Origin: Capniomyces stellatus
Taxonomy: Eukaryota; Kickxellomycota; Harpellomycetes; Harpellales; Legeriomycetaceae
NCBI GenBank assembly: GCA_001661515.1
Contig: LUVW01000019.1
Coordinates: 416,189 to 480,188 of the forward strand
Reading direction: 5' to 3'
DNA: 64,000 nt
Under the pieces are notes generated by a model. The model was not told the origin of the DNA. It was given only the letters and a program-made list of their open reading frames with translations, and did not search any database. Below are positions 41,953 to 51,909 of this stretch, piece by piece (position 1 is the stretch's first letter; every line of letters starts with the position of its first letter). Both the position numbers and the translations under genes were made by a program.

Positions 41953-44718
41953 ATGGATAGCAGCGATGATGAGAATTTTGATATTACAAACTTTTTGGTT
42001 CCATTGGGTAACCCAGGAGAGTCTAAAGTAGAGTCGTTGAAGAAAAAGAGTGAGAAAAAAGTGACAAAGAAGTCGCTGACAAAGATCAGAAAAGTCAAAA
42101 AAGTAGAGACAGCAGTTGAAGACGGGGATTTGATATTTGAGGAGCTTGAGAAGAAGAACGCGATCAAGCAGCTGGATTTTTCAACAGCGGAATTTGATAA
42201 TGTGGGCGATGAAGATGCGGAGGAGTTGGGAGAGAAGAAGGACATGGAGAAGGGGATAGCGACAATGAACAGAAAGAAGAAAGGGTCAGGAGGGTTTCAA
42301 TCAATGGGGTTAATGGAGCCGGTTTTCAAGGCGATCAAACAAAAGGGATACAAGGTGCCAACACCTATTCAAAGAAAGACGATACCGCTGATTATGGAGG
42401 GGAAGGATGTGGTTGGTATGGCGCGTACCGGGTCAGGAAAAACAGCGTCATTTTGTATTCCGTTGGTGAATAAGCTAAAGACGCATAGTGTTAAGGTGGG
42501 AATTAGGGGAATGATTATTTCGCCTAATCGAGAGCTGGCAACACAGACATTGATAGAGTTTAATGGATTTGCCAAGTATACAGATCTGAGAGCGGTGGCG
42601 GTAGTGGGAGGAGATTCGATAGATGCGCAATATAGCCAGCTGGTGGTGGGAAACCCGGATGTGATAATAGCGACACCAGGACGGTTGCTGCATTTGGTAG
42701 TGGAGATGAACTTGAAGTTTGACATGCTAGAGTATGTGGTGTTTGATGAGGCAGATAGGTTGTTTGAGATGGGATTCGCGGTGCAGCTACACGAGTTGTT
42801 GTACAGGCTTCCAAAGCAAAGGCAGACGTTGTTGTTCTCGGCAACAATGCCAAATTCGTTGGTAGATTTTGCAAAGGCAGGGTTAGACGAGCCAAGTTTG
42901 GTTAGATTGGATGTGGACATGAAGATTAGTCAGAATTTGCAAATGGGATTTTTCAGTGTGAGCACGGGGGACAAGGAGGCAGGACTGATATATTTGCTGG
43001 ATAAGGTGATAGGGATACACGACAATGAGGAGATGGACAAGCAAACGATTGTGTTTGTGGCGACAAAGCATCACGTAGAGTATGTATACAACCTGTTGAG
43101 TGCAACAAACTTCAAATGCTCGTATATTTATGGGGCGTTGGACCAGACAGCAAGACACCAACAAATGCATCGATTTGTCAAGAAGATGACGCAGGTGCTT
43201 ATAGTGACGGACGTGGCAGCTAGAGGGCTGGATATTCCAATACTGGAAAATGTGATTAACTACAACTTTGTGGACAGTAGCAAGGTGTTTATTCACAGAG
43301 TGGGTAGAGTGGCTAGAGCAGGCAGAAGCGGGTGGGCGTACAGCTTGATGAGTCCAGAAGACCTGCCGTATCTGATGGACTTGCAGTTGTTTTTGGATAG
43401 ACCTTTGGTTGTGGGGAACAGCAGCAAGATGTGTGACTATGCAAACGAGTTGGTTCTTGGCCAGCTTCCACACCAACTCATCAGCGAGGAGTGCGAAACA
43501 GTGTCAAGACTTCTACATGACAATGTTACGCTGGAAGCACTGCAAAAGGTGTCGCTGAATGGCATAAAGCTGTACCTAAAGTCAAAGCATGCAGCAAGTT
43601 CAGAGTCGTACAAACGGGCAAAGGAGCTGATGTCAACAGAAAAGTTCAAGGAGGCGAATCCAATTGTGTCAAACAACCTGGATAACATAGAGCGTGAGAG
43701 ACTGGAGATGGTCAAGTCGATATCAAAGTTCAAGTCAAAGGAAACCGTATTTGAAATTGGGGTTCGTGGAAACAGAAGCTCAAATCCAGCAAGCATGGCC
43801 ATGCAGCAGTTTAGAAGTGTGAACAGCAACTACATAACATCAAAGAACAAGATGGATGCTAAAGCTGGTGACGAACATAGCAAGCCAGAAAAGACGTCGT
43901 ACAAGGATGACGAGTATTACATACCCAGCACAAAGCTGAACCAGAACACTGAAAAGGGGTATGCAATGCTGAAGGGAAACTCGTTTGCAGAGATAGCTCA
44001 GTCTGCGATGGTGTCGCTGGCTTCGGATGAAATAACAAACACAAGAGCGTTCAAGTCGCAGGTTGAAAAAAACACGTTGCGCTGGGACTCGAAAAAGAAG
44101 AACTATGTCCGAGGAACAGGAATTGGGTCCGACAACAAAAAGCTTATTAGTGTTGAGAGCGGTGTTAAGCTTCCAGCCTCATACAAATCAGGAACCTTTG
44201 ACGAGTGGCTGAAAAAGACAAAGTCAAGACTGCCTGCTGTTGGCGAGGTAGAGTCGTCTGAGTCTGCAAGCTACCAAAAGGCAAAGAACTCTACTGGAAA
44301 CAAGAGGAAGTTTGTACACAATTCGGTCACCGAAAAGAAAGTGCTTGACTCCAAGCACATAAACTACGAAAGACAGCTAAAGAAAATGAAAACTGACGGC
44401 CCTGCTGACTCTGGTAAATCTAACCGAAATGGCAGTCGTGCTGGCGGGAATAATGACAAAAACTCCAAGTTTGAAAAACGCGGCAGAAACTTCAAAACTG
44501 GAAAAATCACTGACGGTACCAAACCAGCCTCAAGACCCGTCAAAAACGAACTTAAATCCGCTGACCAGATCCGAAAGGATAGAAGTGTCAAAGAGTCTAG
44601 TCGCGCCAAAAGCAACAGACCTTCCTCTGGTAAAAAGGCTGGCAAAGGCAAGTCGTCCAAACCCCAGCATAAGCCCAAGTCCAAGTTCAAGCCCAAATCT
44701 CAGATCAAGCGTAGATAA
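41953..44718 (+). CDS. DBP10: DEAD-box RNA helicase Dbp10 (DDX54)
   Basis: A single exon encodes 921 residues. The helicase core is complete: a GGFQSMGL lead-in, Q motif GYKVPTPIQRKTIP (~131-144), Walker A ARTGSGKT (157-164), PNRELA, TPGR, DEAD (265-268), SAT (296-298), IVTDVAARGLDIP and HRVGRVARAGR (448-458). The C-terminal part has the Dbp10-specific pattern NYVRGTGIGSDNKKL, then SYKSGTFDEWLKKTKS, and a very basic tail rich in Lys, Ser and Gly. Dbp10 acts in nucleolar pre-60S assembly, near the peptidyl transferase centre. Length is close to yeast Dbp10. The N-terminus begins with an acidic Ser patch MDSSDDENFD, as in homologues. The coding strand is G-rich over the core and becomes C-rich after ~44250. 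Confidence 0.96.
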   Translation: MDSSDDENFDITNFLVPLGNPGESKVESLKKKSEKKVTKKSLTKIRKVKKVETAVEDGDLIFEELEKKNAIKQLDFSTAEFDNVGDEDAEELGEKKDMEKGIATMNRKKKGSGGFQSMGLMEPVFKAIKQKGYKVPTPIQRKTIPLIMEGKDVVGMARTGSGKTASFCIPLVNKLKTHSVKVGIRGMIISPNRELATQTLIEFNGFAKYTDLRAVAVVGGDSIDAQYSQLVVGNPDVIIATPGRLLHLVVEMNLKFDMLEYVVFDEADRLFEMGFAVQLHELLYRLPKQRQTLLFSATMPNSLVDFAKAGLDEPSLVRLDVDMKISQNLQMGFFSVSTGDKEAGLIYLLDKVIGIHDNEEMDKQTIVFVATKHHVEYVYNLLSATNFKCSYIYGALDQTARHQQMHRFVKKMTQVLIVTDVAARGLDIPILENVINYNFVDSSKVFIHRVGRVARAGRSGWAYSLMSPEDLPYLMDLQLFLDRPLVVGNSSKMCDYANELVLGQLPHQLISEECETVSRLLHDNVTLEALQKVSLNGIKLYLKSKHAASSESYKRAKELMSTEKFKEANPIVSNNLDNIERERLEMVKSISKFKSKETVFEIGVRGNRSSNPASMAMQQFRSVNSNYITSKNKMDAKAGDEHSKPEKTSYKDDEYYIPSTKLNQNTEKGYAMLKGNSFAEIAQSAMVSLASDEITNTRAFKSQVEKNTLRWDSKKKNYVRGTGIGSDNKKLISVESGVKLPASYKSGTFDEWLKKTKSRLPAVGEVESSESASYQKAKNSTGNKRKFVHNSVTEKKVLDSKHINYERQLKKMKTDGPADSGKSNRNGSRAGGNNDKNSKFEKRGRNFKTGKITDGTKPASRPVKNELKSADQIRKDRSVKESSRAKSNRPSSGKKAGKGKSSKPQHKPKSKFKPKSQIKRR

Positions 44719-45169
44719 ACTTTGCCGCCTGTTTCTCCCACTTTACCTACTTTCCTCATACCCGTTACTCTTTACATATATATACAAATGAATACAAATT
44801 TATCTTGTGCTTACTTTTTAAATAAACCATTTATAGATTATAAATCCCTGTTTTTTTTTGTTTTTTTTCTTCTTCCCTCCATTCTGGATTTAAGTTTAAT
44901 TCAAAAACAGAAAAAGTATATATTTAATCCTTTTGCTCTTTGCTCTTTGCTTTTCAATTTTTGTTACTTTATAATACGCTAATTGGTTCGTTTCCGTTTT
45001 TTTCCTTACTTTTTTTTTTTTTTACTATTAATTTTTGAAAAGATCGTTAAAAAATCGTTTAAAAATCGTTCGAATTGATTAAAAAAGTCAAGTTACTTTA
45101 TAGCTCAATGTTAAATCAACCAGTGTTAAAACTAGCCAACAAACTGAAGAAAAAAAAAAAAAAAAAATT
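44719..45169. other. DBP10 3' flank up to assembly join
   Basis: A T-rich 3' flank with long T runs at ~44852 and ~45009, and three AAATCGTT units at ~45050-45071. It ends in a poly-A run next to the single N at 45170. No gene was seen. Confidence 0.5.
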
Positions 45170-45170
45170 N

Positions 45171-45795
45171 ATCCTAGCAAGAATCAGAATAGGGCAGTAT
45201 TGGACCGCAGAAAGATACGCCTATACTGGAATCATTAGCCATGATTATACAAAAAAATGCCCACACTGCGGACAGGAGACGCCAGAAACAATTGAGCATC
45301 TCCTACTAGATTGCAGCAGATGGGCAGCAATACGTGCAGATAAAATGGAGCCCTATATTAGCCAATATAAAAATAAGCTAAAAGGGCCAAAAAGAAAACC
45401 TAATTCGCCTACTATAATCTCACAGAGATTGGTGGGCAAGCTCCTGGGAGAGGAGTTAAAACAACCAACCGCCAAGATTCTCAAGAATCCTGACACCCTT
45501 GGCGCCAAGACGATGCTGGCAACAGCGTCGTTTTTGGAGGCCATCCAAAAACCCCGTTACTTGATCCTGTCTAGGCTTAAAGTAGCACCAATCTCCCTGA
45601 ACCAATGCCCATCGGGTACGGACGATCTAATTGATCGAAGGGGTGTTGGCTAATAGAGTCATTTAACATGTCAAAATAGCACAGTGTTTTATAGTATTTT
45701 TATGGTATTGTTTAATATTGTATGTTTTGTTGTGTTGATTTTGTTACCAATAAACCACATAAATAAAAAAAATAAATAAAAAAATAAATAAATGA
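45171..45795 (+). mobile_element. LINE 3' end, second copy (starts at an N)
   Basis: Bases 45171-45653 align without indels to 34704-35186 of the first LINE, with 15 mismatches (14 transitions). The 3' UTR and A-rich AATAAA-type tail follow to about 45795. It codes for the C-terminal finger with the intact pattern CPHC...HLLLDC and ends at the same stop. The copy begins exactly after the single N at 45170 that follows a poly-A run. Its apparent 5' truncation may therefore be an assembly edge rather than a biological one. Only ~35 bases separate the tail from the next gene's stop. Confidence 0.88.
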
Positions 45796-45829
45796 AAACT
45801 TTCTAAAAGTATGCTAGAAACAATCTACT

Positions 45830-46240
45830 CTATTTAGCAACATTGTCAACGTACTTCTTCAAACTAACCAGGTTGTTGCTTGAAGTGTACTCGGTAGGGT
45901 TTTTAAGGTCACCGTTCTTGAACCACATTATAGTGGGGTATCCTTGGATGTTGAATCGTGTACATAAGTTCCTGTTCTTGGTACAGTCAACTTCAGTGAT
46001 AGCAATTCCGTGACTTTTCATGTCATAACCAGACGCCAATTCCGAATACGGCTTTGCCAAGGTTTTGCAATGGCCACACCATGGTGCATAGAATTTTACC
46101 ATTGATCCTTTGTTCGCGCTCTTAATTGTTTCATCAAATGACTTTTCATTCAGTGATATGACCTTGAAATCGTCAGAGCCAGCTACTACTGAACTCAACT
46201 TGAATGCTGCCAATGCTAGTACTGTGGTAATGAATCTCAT
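45830..46240 (-). CDS. Small secreted thioredoxin/PDI-domain protein
   Basis: The start is taken at 46240 (MRFITTVLALAAF), which gives a clean signal peptide of ~20 residues and a 136-residue product. The frame stays open upstream for ~46 codons, but that stretch is a basic, A-rich leader. One thioredoxin fold is present: VKFYAPWCGHCKTL with the redox pair Cys55/Cys58, a VDCTKN turn, and the cis-proline in GYPTIMWF (Pro102). The CGHC motif is typical of protein disulfide isomerases, which form and shuffle disulfides in secreted proteins. Typical PDIs have two to four such domains and end in HDEL or KDEL. This one has a single domain and ends DNVAK, so it lacks a known ER-retention signal. Its many Cys-rich secreted neighbours could be clients, which is an inference. 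Confidence 0.88.
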   Translation of the reverse strand: MRFITTVLALAAFKLSSVVAGSDDFKVISLNEKSFDETIKSANKGSMVKFYAPWCGHCKTLAKPYSELASGYDMKSHGIAITEVDCTKNRNLCTRFNIQGYPTIMWFKNGDLKNPTEYTSSNNLVSLKKYVDNVAK

Positions 46241-47370
46241 CTTTCTTTTTCTTTTTCTTTTGTTCTTTCTATTTCGTAAAAGTATAGATCTATCTATTTT
46301 GTTTATTATTTTACAAGTTTTTTTTTGATAAAAAAGATAATGAAGTTTAACAAATCTGTGTGCCAAGTATTTATACAACTATCCTTGAGTACATACTTTT
46401 ATCCCAAACTTTTTTTAACATTGATGTCCGTTTTGTTGGAAAGAATAAAACTCTAGTGTTTATTATCGCTGTTAGTATGTAACTGTAGCTATAATATTCC
46501 CAGGCTGTGTGAGTTTTGTATTAGTGTATTCGATCTGGACCTGTAATTTAATATAAAATGCACTCGAATGTACTTGCATTTAGATCTACGCTTAATGCCG
46601 TTTTATTAAAATTCTAACAAAATTGATTTGACTCGATGAATCTAGCACACTTTCAATATTAAGAATACTTTCGACTACAATTATTATAGTCAGAAAAATT
46701 GTAACCTAATAAATGGCATAAGCAGTCGATTAACCCAAAAGACCATTCTAGAATCAGAGCGTATCTAATTCACATGTGTATATGTATGTTATCTTGTCAA
46801 GTTGTCTGTATTAATCCGGTTCAAGGCTTTTTCTTTCTTTCTTTTTTGAGAAAACGCGTGTTGGTAAAAACACCACTGGCCACAGCTCGTTTAACACTGA
46901 ATTTGATATGCATACTACTAACAGCAATCTAAAACTATCCTGCCACATAGCCCTTATACTGATATTCAAAACAAAAATGATAATACGATTAGTTCAACAA
47001 AAAAAAAGAGGATCGCCAATGTACTTCTTTTTTAGTTGAAATGTAATCTAGCGTTAGGTTGACAGACGTATGGAATTTTTTTTACTACAATTTGTACGAC
47101 TGTTATTAATAGAGTGATGTTATTATTCAGTTTAGGGCTAGGTAATAAAAAGAAAAGCACTAGTTGAAAGTTTTACTAACACAGCCACCATCAATGGAGA
47201 GAGTAATTATATATCAGAAATATATTATAAAGGTCGACTAGAATTAATTTAGAGATAAATTAGAGATAAATTAGAGATAAGTTAGGAATAAGTTAGAAAT
47301 AAGTTAGAAAACACTATAGCCAATGTACAACTAGGGTAAATTCAATTGTATCTTGGTAGTATAAATCCTA
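46241..47370. other. Spacer between PDI-like and mucin-like genes
   Basis: AT-rich 1.1 kb with no open frame of 60 codons in its centre. It contains the PDI-like promoter side, a short tandem array at 47247-47310, and the 3' flank of the mucin-like gene. No RNA gene was seen. Confidence 0.5.
47247..47310 (+). repeat. Short tandem repeat, TTAGAGATAAA type
   Basis: About six 10-11-bp units, first TTAGAGATAAA and then degenerate TTAGGAATAAG and TTAGAAATAAG, lie just downstream of the mucin-like gene. Confidence 0.85.
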
Positions 47371-50300
47371 TTATTGGTGCATATTGATTAGTGTCTCATA
47401 AGCTGGTCTTGGATAGTAATGGGATGAGATAAATGTTGTGTATGTTGTGATTGTAGACGAGACTGTGTTCAGATCTGTAGTTGTAGAGATTTCAGACTCA
47501 TTGCAGTCAGGGCCTATACTGACAGTAGAGGTGGTGTTTGTAATTGTAGTGAAAGTTTCTGTCTCTGAGGATGTCAAAGTTTCGGTGGTGGTATCTGTTT
47601 GAATCGCGGATGATGTTATTGTAGTGACAGTTACTGTCGTTTCAATAACACTTGTAGATTCATAAACTGTTCCGCTGGCAGTGGTTATGAATATCAAAGT
47701 GTCTGTAGAAACATCTGTAACAGTTAAAAATATAGTTGTTGGTTCAATGTTGGTTGAAGTTGAAGTAGACACCTCTATAACTGTGGAAAAGGTAATTTCG
47801 GTGACAGTTTCTGTAGATATGTCCAGTGAAATGTCATTAATTGTCAAAGTATTTGTTGTTGTTGTGGTTGTGGTTTCCGAGGCAGTCGTTGTTGTAGTTT
47901 CAGACTCTGTGGTGGTTTCGGTAGTTGAAGTTGACTCAACGGATGTAGATACCTTTATCAATGTGTCAGTCTCAGTTGTAGTAGTGGTGGTGATTGATGT
48001 TTCGGTAAAAGTCTCGATTGGGTGGTCGGTTATAATAGTCACAATTTCAGTAAAGTCAAGGGTCACTTCATCAGTGACAGTAACCTCTTCTGTTACATTC
48101 GTGGTGAATGTAATCTCAGTGATAGATTCAACAACGGTAAAAGTCGAGTCAAATGTTGTTATAGTCACGGTTACCTCAGTTGAAGTTGTTGAGATAATTT
48201 CGACCTGAATGACAGACAATGAAACAACTGTGGTCTCAACGGTTTGCTGTGATGTGACGGTGGTCACAAGTGTGGTAAATGTTACATGTGTGACATCAGT
48301 TACAGTCTCAATAGTCTCGGTTTCAACAGTGGTAATCAACGTGGTAATTGTTGACTCGACAGTTTCGTTAGTCACCGTTGTTATAACGTTTGTTTCAACA
48401 ATGGTTTCTGTGGTATCAACTCCAGTGGTAACTATTGTTGTGGTGTCGGTGATGGTCAAAGAGATATCAGAGACTGTCGTGGTCACGATGGTTGAAACGT
48501 ATGTAGTGGTGTTTGTAATCACAACTTCAACCGTCTCATCAATTGTCGAGGTTGTATCGGATGTCTCAACAGTGCTTGTTGTTATGTCTGTAAACTCAGT
48601 GACAGTTTCTGTTGTTGTTGTTTCCTCAGGTATAATGCTGGATGTAACAGTTACTATTTCGGTCAAATCGACGGTCACGTCTTTTATAATTGTGACTTCG
48701 GTTTCTACATCAGTTACAACCGTAACTTCGGTTGTGGACTCAACGGTAACAAAGGTCGAGTCTGACTCTGTGACGGTTAAAGTGATTTCTGTGGAAATGA
48801 TTGTGGTGACCTCCTCTTGGATGACAGACAATGAGACAATTGTGGTTTCAACGGTTTGCTGTGTTGTGATGGTGGTCAGAATTGTGGTTAGTTCAACTTC
48901 GGTGGTTTCTGTGTTGGTTTCAATAGTCTCGGTAACTACTGTGGTAATCAATGTGGTAATTGTAGTTTCGACAGTTTCGTCAGTCACTGTTGTTGTGGTA
49001 TCTGTGATAACAATGGTTTCTGTGGTGTCAGTTCCAGTGGTAACTGTTGTTGTAGTGTCGGTGATGGTCAAGGAAACTTCAGAGACTGTTGTGGTTGTGA
49101 TGGTTGAATCATATGTGGTGGTGTATGTTGTTACAACTTCGGTCTCATCTGTTATAGTGGTCGTGTCCGTGGTGGTCGTGTCTGTTGTTGCAACAGTAGT
49201 TATATCCAAGCAATGGGAAATATACACATCCACGGTGCACGTGGTTGTGAATATTTCTGTGCATGTTGTGGTTTCTGTACATGTTGTGGTTTCTGTGCAT
49301 GTCGGAATATCAGTCAATGTTGTAAATCTGGTGCGAGTTTCGGTAGCCGTCTCAGTGTTTGGCGTGCAAGTTGGTGCTTCTATGCTGACAGTTAGTGTTG
49401 TTGTTTGTAGTTCACCGTTTTCGTCTTCAGATTCTTCTATAATATTCATAATTCCTCCATACTCTATAGTAATGGTAACTGGCTCATCGCTTGGTGCAGT
49501 TACGGTTGTTGTTATGTAAATAGTAGTTACGGAGCCTGAGTTATCTGTAGAAGTAGTAGGATTGATAATAACATCACCGTCATGAGCAGTAGTTGTGATT
49601 GTTCCATTAGGAATGCTTATTATCGTCGTTGTGCTTATAACCGTAGAAGTCGATATATTGGTAATATTTTCAGTAGTTGAAACAGTTGTATCAATATCAG
49701 TAAAATTAGTGACAGTATCAGTGACTGTGTTAGTGTTTGTGATCACAGTGGTTGTTGTTGAAGTAGAGATAAAGTCGGTGGTAATAAATTCGGTTACTGT
49801 TGTTGAAGAAATAGCGGTAAAGGTAACTGTTGATGTGGTGGATGCCTCAGTCACAGTATACACAGATTTAGTTTCGGTAATGGATGAGGTAACAACGTAT
49901 GTTTCTGTAAATGTTGTAATAACAACATCAACTGATGTGGTTTCAGTTGAAATGCCCTCAGTGGATGTGACTACAACTACTGACGTCTCGGTTATGGTAA
50001 TGACAGTTGTGGTTGGAGCAATGGTTGTTGTCGTTGTCAGTTGCTCAATGGTGGTTACATTGGTCTGGGTGATCACAATTGTTTCAACAAATGTCGAAGT
50101 TTCAACGTCAACTGATGTGGTTTCAGTTGTGATAGCTTCAGTGGATGTGACTACGACTACTGATGTCTCGGTTATGGTAATGACAGTCGTAGTTGGAGCA
50201 ATGGTTGTTGTCGTTGTCAGTTGCTCAATGGTGGTTACATTGGTTTGGGTGATCACGATTGTTTCAACGAATGTGGATGTTTCAACGTCAACTGATGTGG

Positions 50301-51909
50301 TTTCAGTTGTGATAGCTTCAGTGGATGTGACTACAACTACTGATGTCTCGGTTATGGTAATGACAGTCGTAGTTGGAGCAATGGTTGTTGTCGTTGTCAG
50401 TTGCTCAACGGTAGTTACATCGGTCTGGGTGATCACGATTGTTTTGGTGGATGTCGAAGTTTCAACGTCAACTGATGTGGTTTCAGTTGAAATGCCCTCA
50501 GTGGATGTGACTACGACTACTGATGTCTCGGTTATGGTAATGACAGTCGTAGTTGGAGCAATGGTTGTTGTCGTTGTCAGTTGCTCAATGGTGGTTACAT
50601 TGGTTTGGGTGATCACGATTGTTTCAACGAATGTGGATGTTTCAACGTCAACTGATGTGGTTTCAGTTGTGATAGCTTCAGTGGATGTGACTACAACTAC
50701 TGATGTCTCGGTTATGGTAATGACAGTCGTAGTTGGAGCAATGGTTGTTGTCGTTGTCAGTTGCTCAACGGTAGTTACATCGGTCTGGGTGATTACGATT
50801 GTTTTAATAGACGTCGAGGTTTCAATATTAGTTGAAACAACTGTTGTGTTTTCATACACTGTTGATATTGTTACTTCGGTTGATGTCTCGGTTATGGTTA
50901 TAAATGTTGTAGTTGGGGCTACGGTGGTTGTTGTTTCCGACTCGCTTATTGTTACAATATCTGTTACTGTTATGACAGTTGTATGTGTCTCCGTATCTAT
51001 TAAAGTATCAACTGTCGTGGTTGTGGTCTGGCCGTGCAATGTTGTAGTAATAGTTACACTTACTGTGCTTGTTGATGTGTTATTTACTGTTTCTGTAAAT
51101 GTTTCTTCTATTAATATAGTCGTGGTTGCTTTTACTGTTGTCGTTGATGTTGTACTATTGTCTATGGTTTCAGTAACTGTGACCGTACCTGGTACTGGTG
51201 TTACAGAAACTGTCTCAGTTGTACTTGAACATATGTTTAATGACAGTGTAGTTACAGATGGCGTTGTTACTGTTGACGTGGTTACCGAAACTGTTGTCAC
51301 CGTTGATGTAGTTACAGATGGTGTTGTTACTGTCACCGTTGCTGTAGTTACAGATGGCGTTGTTACTGTCACCGTTGCTGTAGTTACAGATGGCGTTGTT
51401 ACTGTCACCGTTGCTGTAGTTACAGATGGCGTTGTTACTGTCACCGTTGCTGTAGTTACAGATGGTGTTGTTACTGTTGACGTGGTTACTGAAACCGTTG
51501 TTACTGTTGATGTGATTGTTATATCACACACAGCGCTTTTATTTGCGCATGTTGGTATGCAGTTTGTTGTTGTTATACAGTTGCAGTTGGCAGTTGGGAT
51601 ACAGTTAGTGGTTATGTTGACATAATTACATGTTGCGGTTGGAATGCAATTTCTGTCGCCATTATTTCTACATGTGGTTGTATACCCACAGTCCAACACA
51701 TTTAGCGATGTGCACGTACTTGTAGAAACACTTAAATCAAGCAAAGATATATTTCCATTGGTTGCTTCTCCGATTATAGTAGCTGTATTTGCCTTGGGTT
51801 CAGTTACTGATTCGATTCTTCCTTCGCCTTTGGTGACGGGGCTTGCAATGCTGTTGCCAAATATTGCTAGCCCAAACAACAAGGCTGTATTGATATTTGG
51901 GAACCTCAT
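47371..51909 (-). CDS. 1512-aa Thr/Val-rich mucin-like secreted protein
   Basis: A single exon starts with a signal peptide (MRFPNINTALLFGLAIFG, cleavage likely near NSIAS). Residues ~60-130 are Cys-rich with repeated NCIPT motifs and could be disulfide-bonded or a binding module. The remainder is almost entirely Thr, Val, Ser, Ile and Glu. It contains 12-residue TVTVTTPSVTTA repeats, a 204-residue duplication and a 60-residue array around TTIAPTTTVITITETSVVVV. Alternating Thr/Val gives many O-glycosylation sites and strong beta tendency, as in wall or adhesin stalks. The C-terminus (RPAYETLINMHQ) has no hydrophobic GPI-type tail or membrane helix, so the protein is probably released or held by the wall in another way. 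No family was recognised. Surface coat or adhesive function is an inference. Confidence 0.85.
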   Translation of the reverse strand: MRFPNINTALLFGLAIFGNSIASPVTKGEGRIESVTEPKANTATIIGEATNGNISLLDLSVSTSTCTSLNVLDCGYTTTCRNNGDRNCIPTATCNYVNITTNCIPTANCNCITTTNCIPTCANKSAVCDITITSTVTTVSVTTSTVTTPSVTTATVTVTTPSVTTATVTVTTPSVTTATVTVTTPSVTTATVTVTTPSVTTSTVTTVSVTTSTVTTPSVTTLSLNICSSTTETVSVTPVPGTVTVTETIDNSTTSTTTVKATTTILIEETFTETVNNTSTSTVSVTITTTLHGQTTTTTVDTLIDTETHTTVITVTDIVTISESETTTTVAPTTTFITITETSTEVTISTVYENTTVVSTNIETSTSIKTIVITQTDVTTVEQLTTTTTIAPTTTVITITETSVVVVTSTEAITTETTSVDVETSTFVETIVITQTNVTTIEQLTTTTTIAPTTTVITITETSVVVVTSTEGISTETTSVDVETSTSTKTIVITQTDVTTVEQLTTTTTIAPTTTVITITETSVVVVTSTEAITTETTSVDVETSTFVETIVITQTNVTTIEQLTTTTTIAPTTTVITITETSVVVVTSTEAITTETTSVDVETSTFVETIVITQTNVTTIEQLTTTTTIAPTTTVITITETSVVVVTSTEGISTETTSVDVVITTFTETYVVTSSITETKSVYTVTEASTTSTVTFTAISSTTVTEFITTDFISTSTTTTVITNTNTVTDTVTNFTDIDTTVSTTENITNISTSTVISTTTIISIPNGTITTTAHDGDVIINPTTSTDNSGSVTTIYITTTVTAPSDEPVTITIEYGGIMNIIEESEDENGELQTTTLTVSIEAPTCTPNTETATETRTRFTTLTDIPTCTETTTCTETTTCTEIFTTTCTVDVYISHCLDITTVATTDTTTTDTTTITDETEVVTTYTTTYDSTITTTTVSEVSLTITDTTTTVTTGTDTTETIVITDTTTTVTDETVETTITTLITTVVTETIETNTETTEVELTTILTTITTQQTVETTIVSLSVIQEEVTTIISTEITLTVTESDSTFVTVESTTEVTVVTDVETEVTIIKDVTVDLTEIVTVTSSIIPEETTTTETVTEFTDITTSTVETSDTTSTIDETVEVVITNTTTYVSTIVTTTVSDISLTITDTTTIVTTGVDTTETIVETNVITTVTNETVESTITTLITTVETETIETVTDVTHVTFTTLVTTVTSQQTVETTVVSLSVIQVEIISTTSTEVTVTITTFDSTFTVVESITEITFTTNVTEEVTVTDEVTLDFTEIVTIITDHPIETFTETSITTTTTTETDTLIKVSTSVESTSTTETTTESETTTTTASETTTTTTTNTLTINDISLDISTETVTEITFSTVIEVSTSTSTNIEPTTIFLTVTDVSTDTLIFITTASGTVYESTSVIETTVTVTTITSSAIQTDTTTETLTSSETETFTTITNTTSTVSIGPDCNESEISTTTDLNTVSSTITTYTTFISSHYYPRPAYETLINMHQ
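48040..49215 (-). repeat. 612-nt tandem duplication inside the mucin gene
   Basis: Anchors repeat 612 bases apart: ATGACAGACAATGA at 48209 and 48821, and GATGGTCAA at 48451 and 49063. The two copies code for diverged 204-residue blocks that each contain SLTITDTTT, TVETTIVSLSVIQ-like and STEITLTVT-like segments. Both copies are open and equal in length, so the change has been constrained to whole codons. Confidence 0.85.
49918..50890 (-). repeat. 180-nt coding tandem array in the mucin gene
   Basis: TTGCTCAA followed by a mostly shared 180-base unit begins at 50041, 50221, 50401, 50581 and 50761, exactly 180 bases apart. A diverged sixth unit lies at the protein's N-terminal side. Two unit types alternate: one codes EAITTETTSVDVETSTFVETI, the other EGISTETTSVDVETSTSTKT-like residues. 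This suggests a higher-order repeat made by unequal exchange. Confidence 0.92.
51311..51490 (-). repeat. 36-nt coding tandem array in the mucin gene
   Basis: GTTACAGATGG recurs at 51311, 51347, 51383, 51419 and 51455, a strict 36-base period. It codes for 12-residue units TVTVTTPSVTTA. The units are almost identical, so the array is young. Confidence 0.92.

Noticed and set aside
51311..51490. Regular 36-nt repeats resembling a CRISPR array
   Set aside because: Units are contiguous without variable spacers, lie in a coding frame, and the genome is eukaryotic.
49595..51625. Long plus-strand Val-rich frame (676 codons) and neighbours at 47681-48208 and 48209-49519
   Set aside because: They are antisense shadows of the mucin-like gene: its Thr, Val and Ile codons rarely give stops in this antisense frame. 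The minus frame alone has a signal peptide and Cys module.
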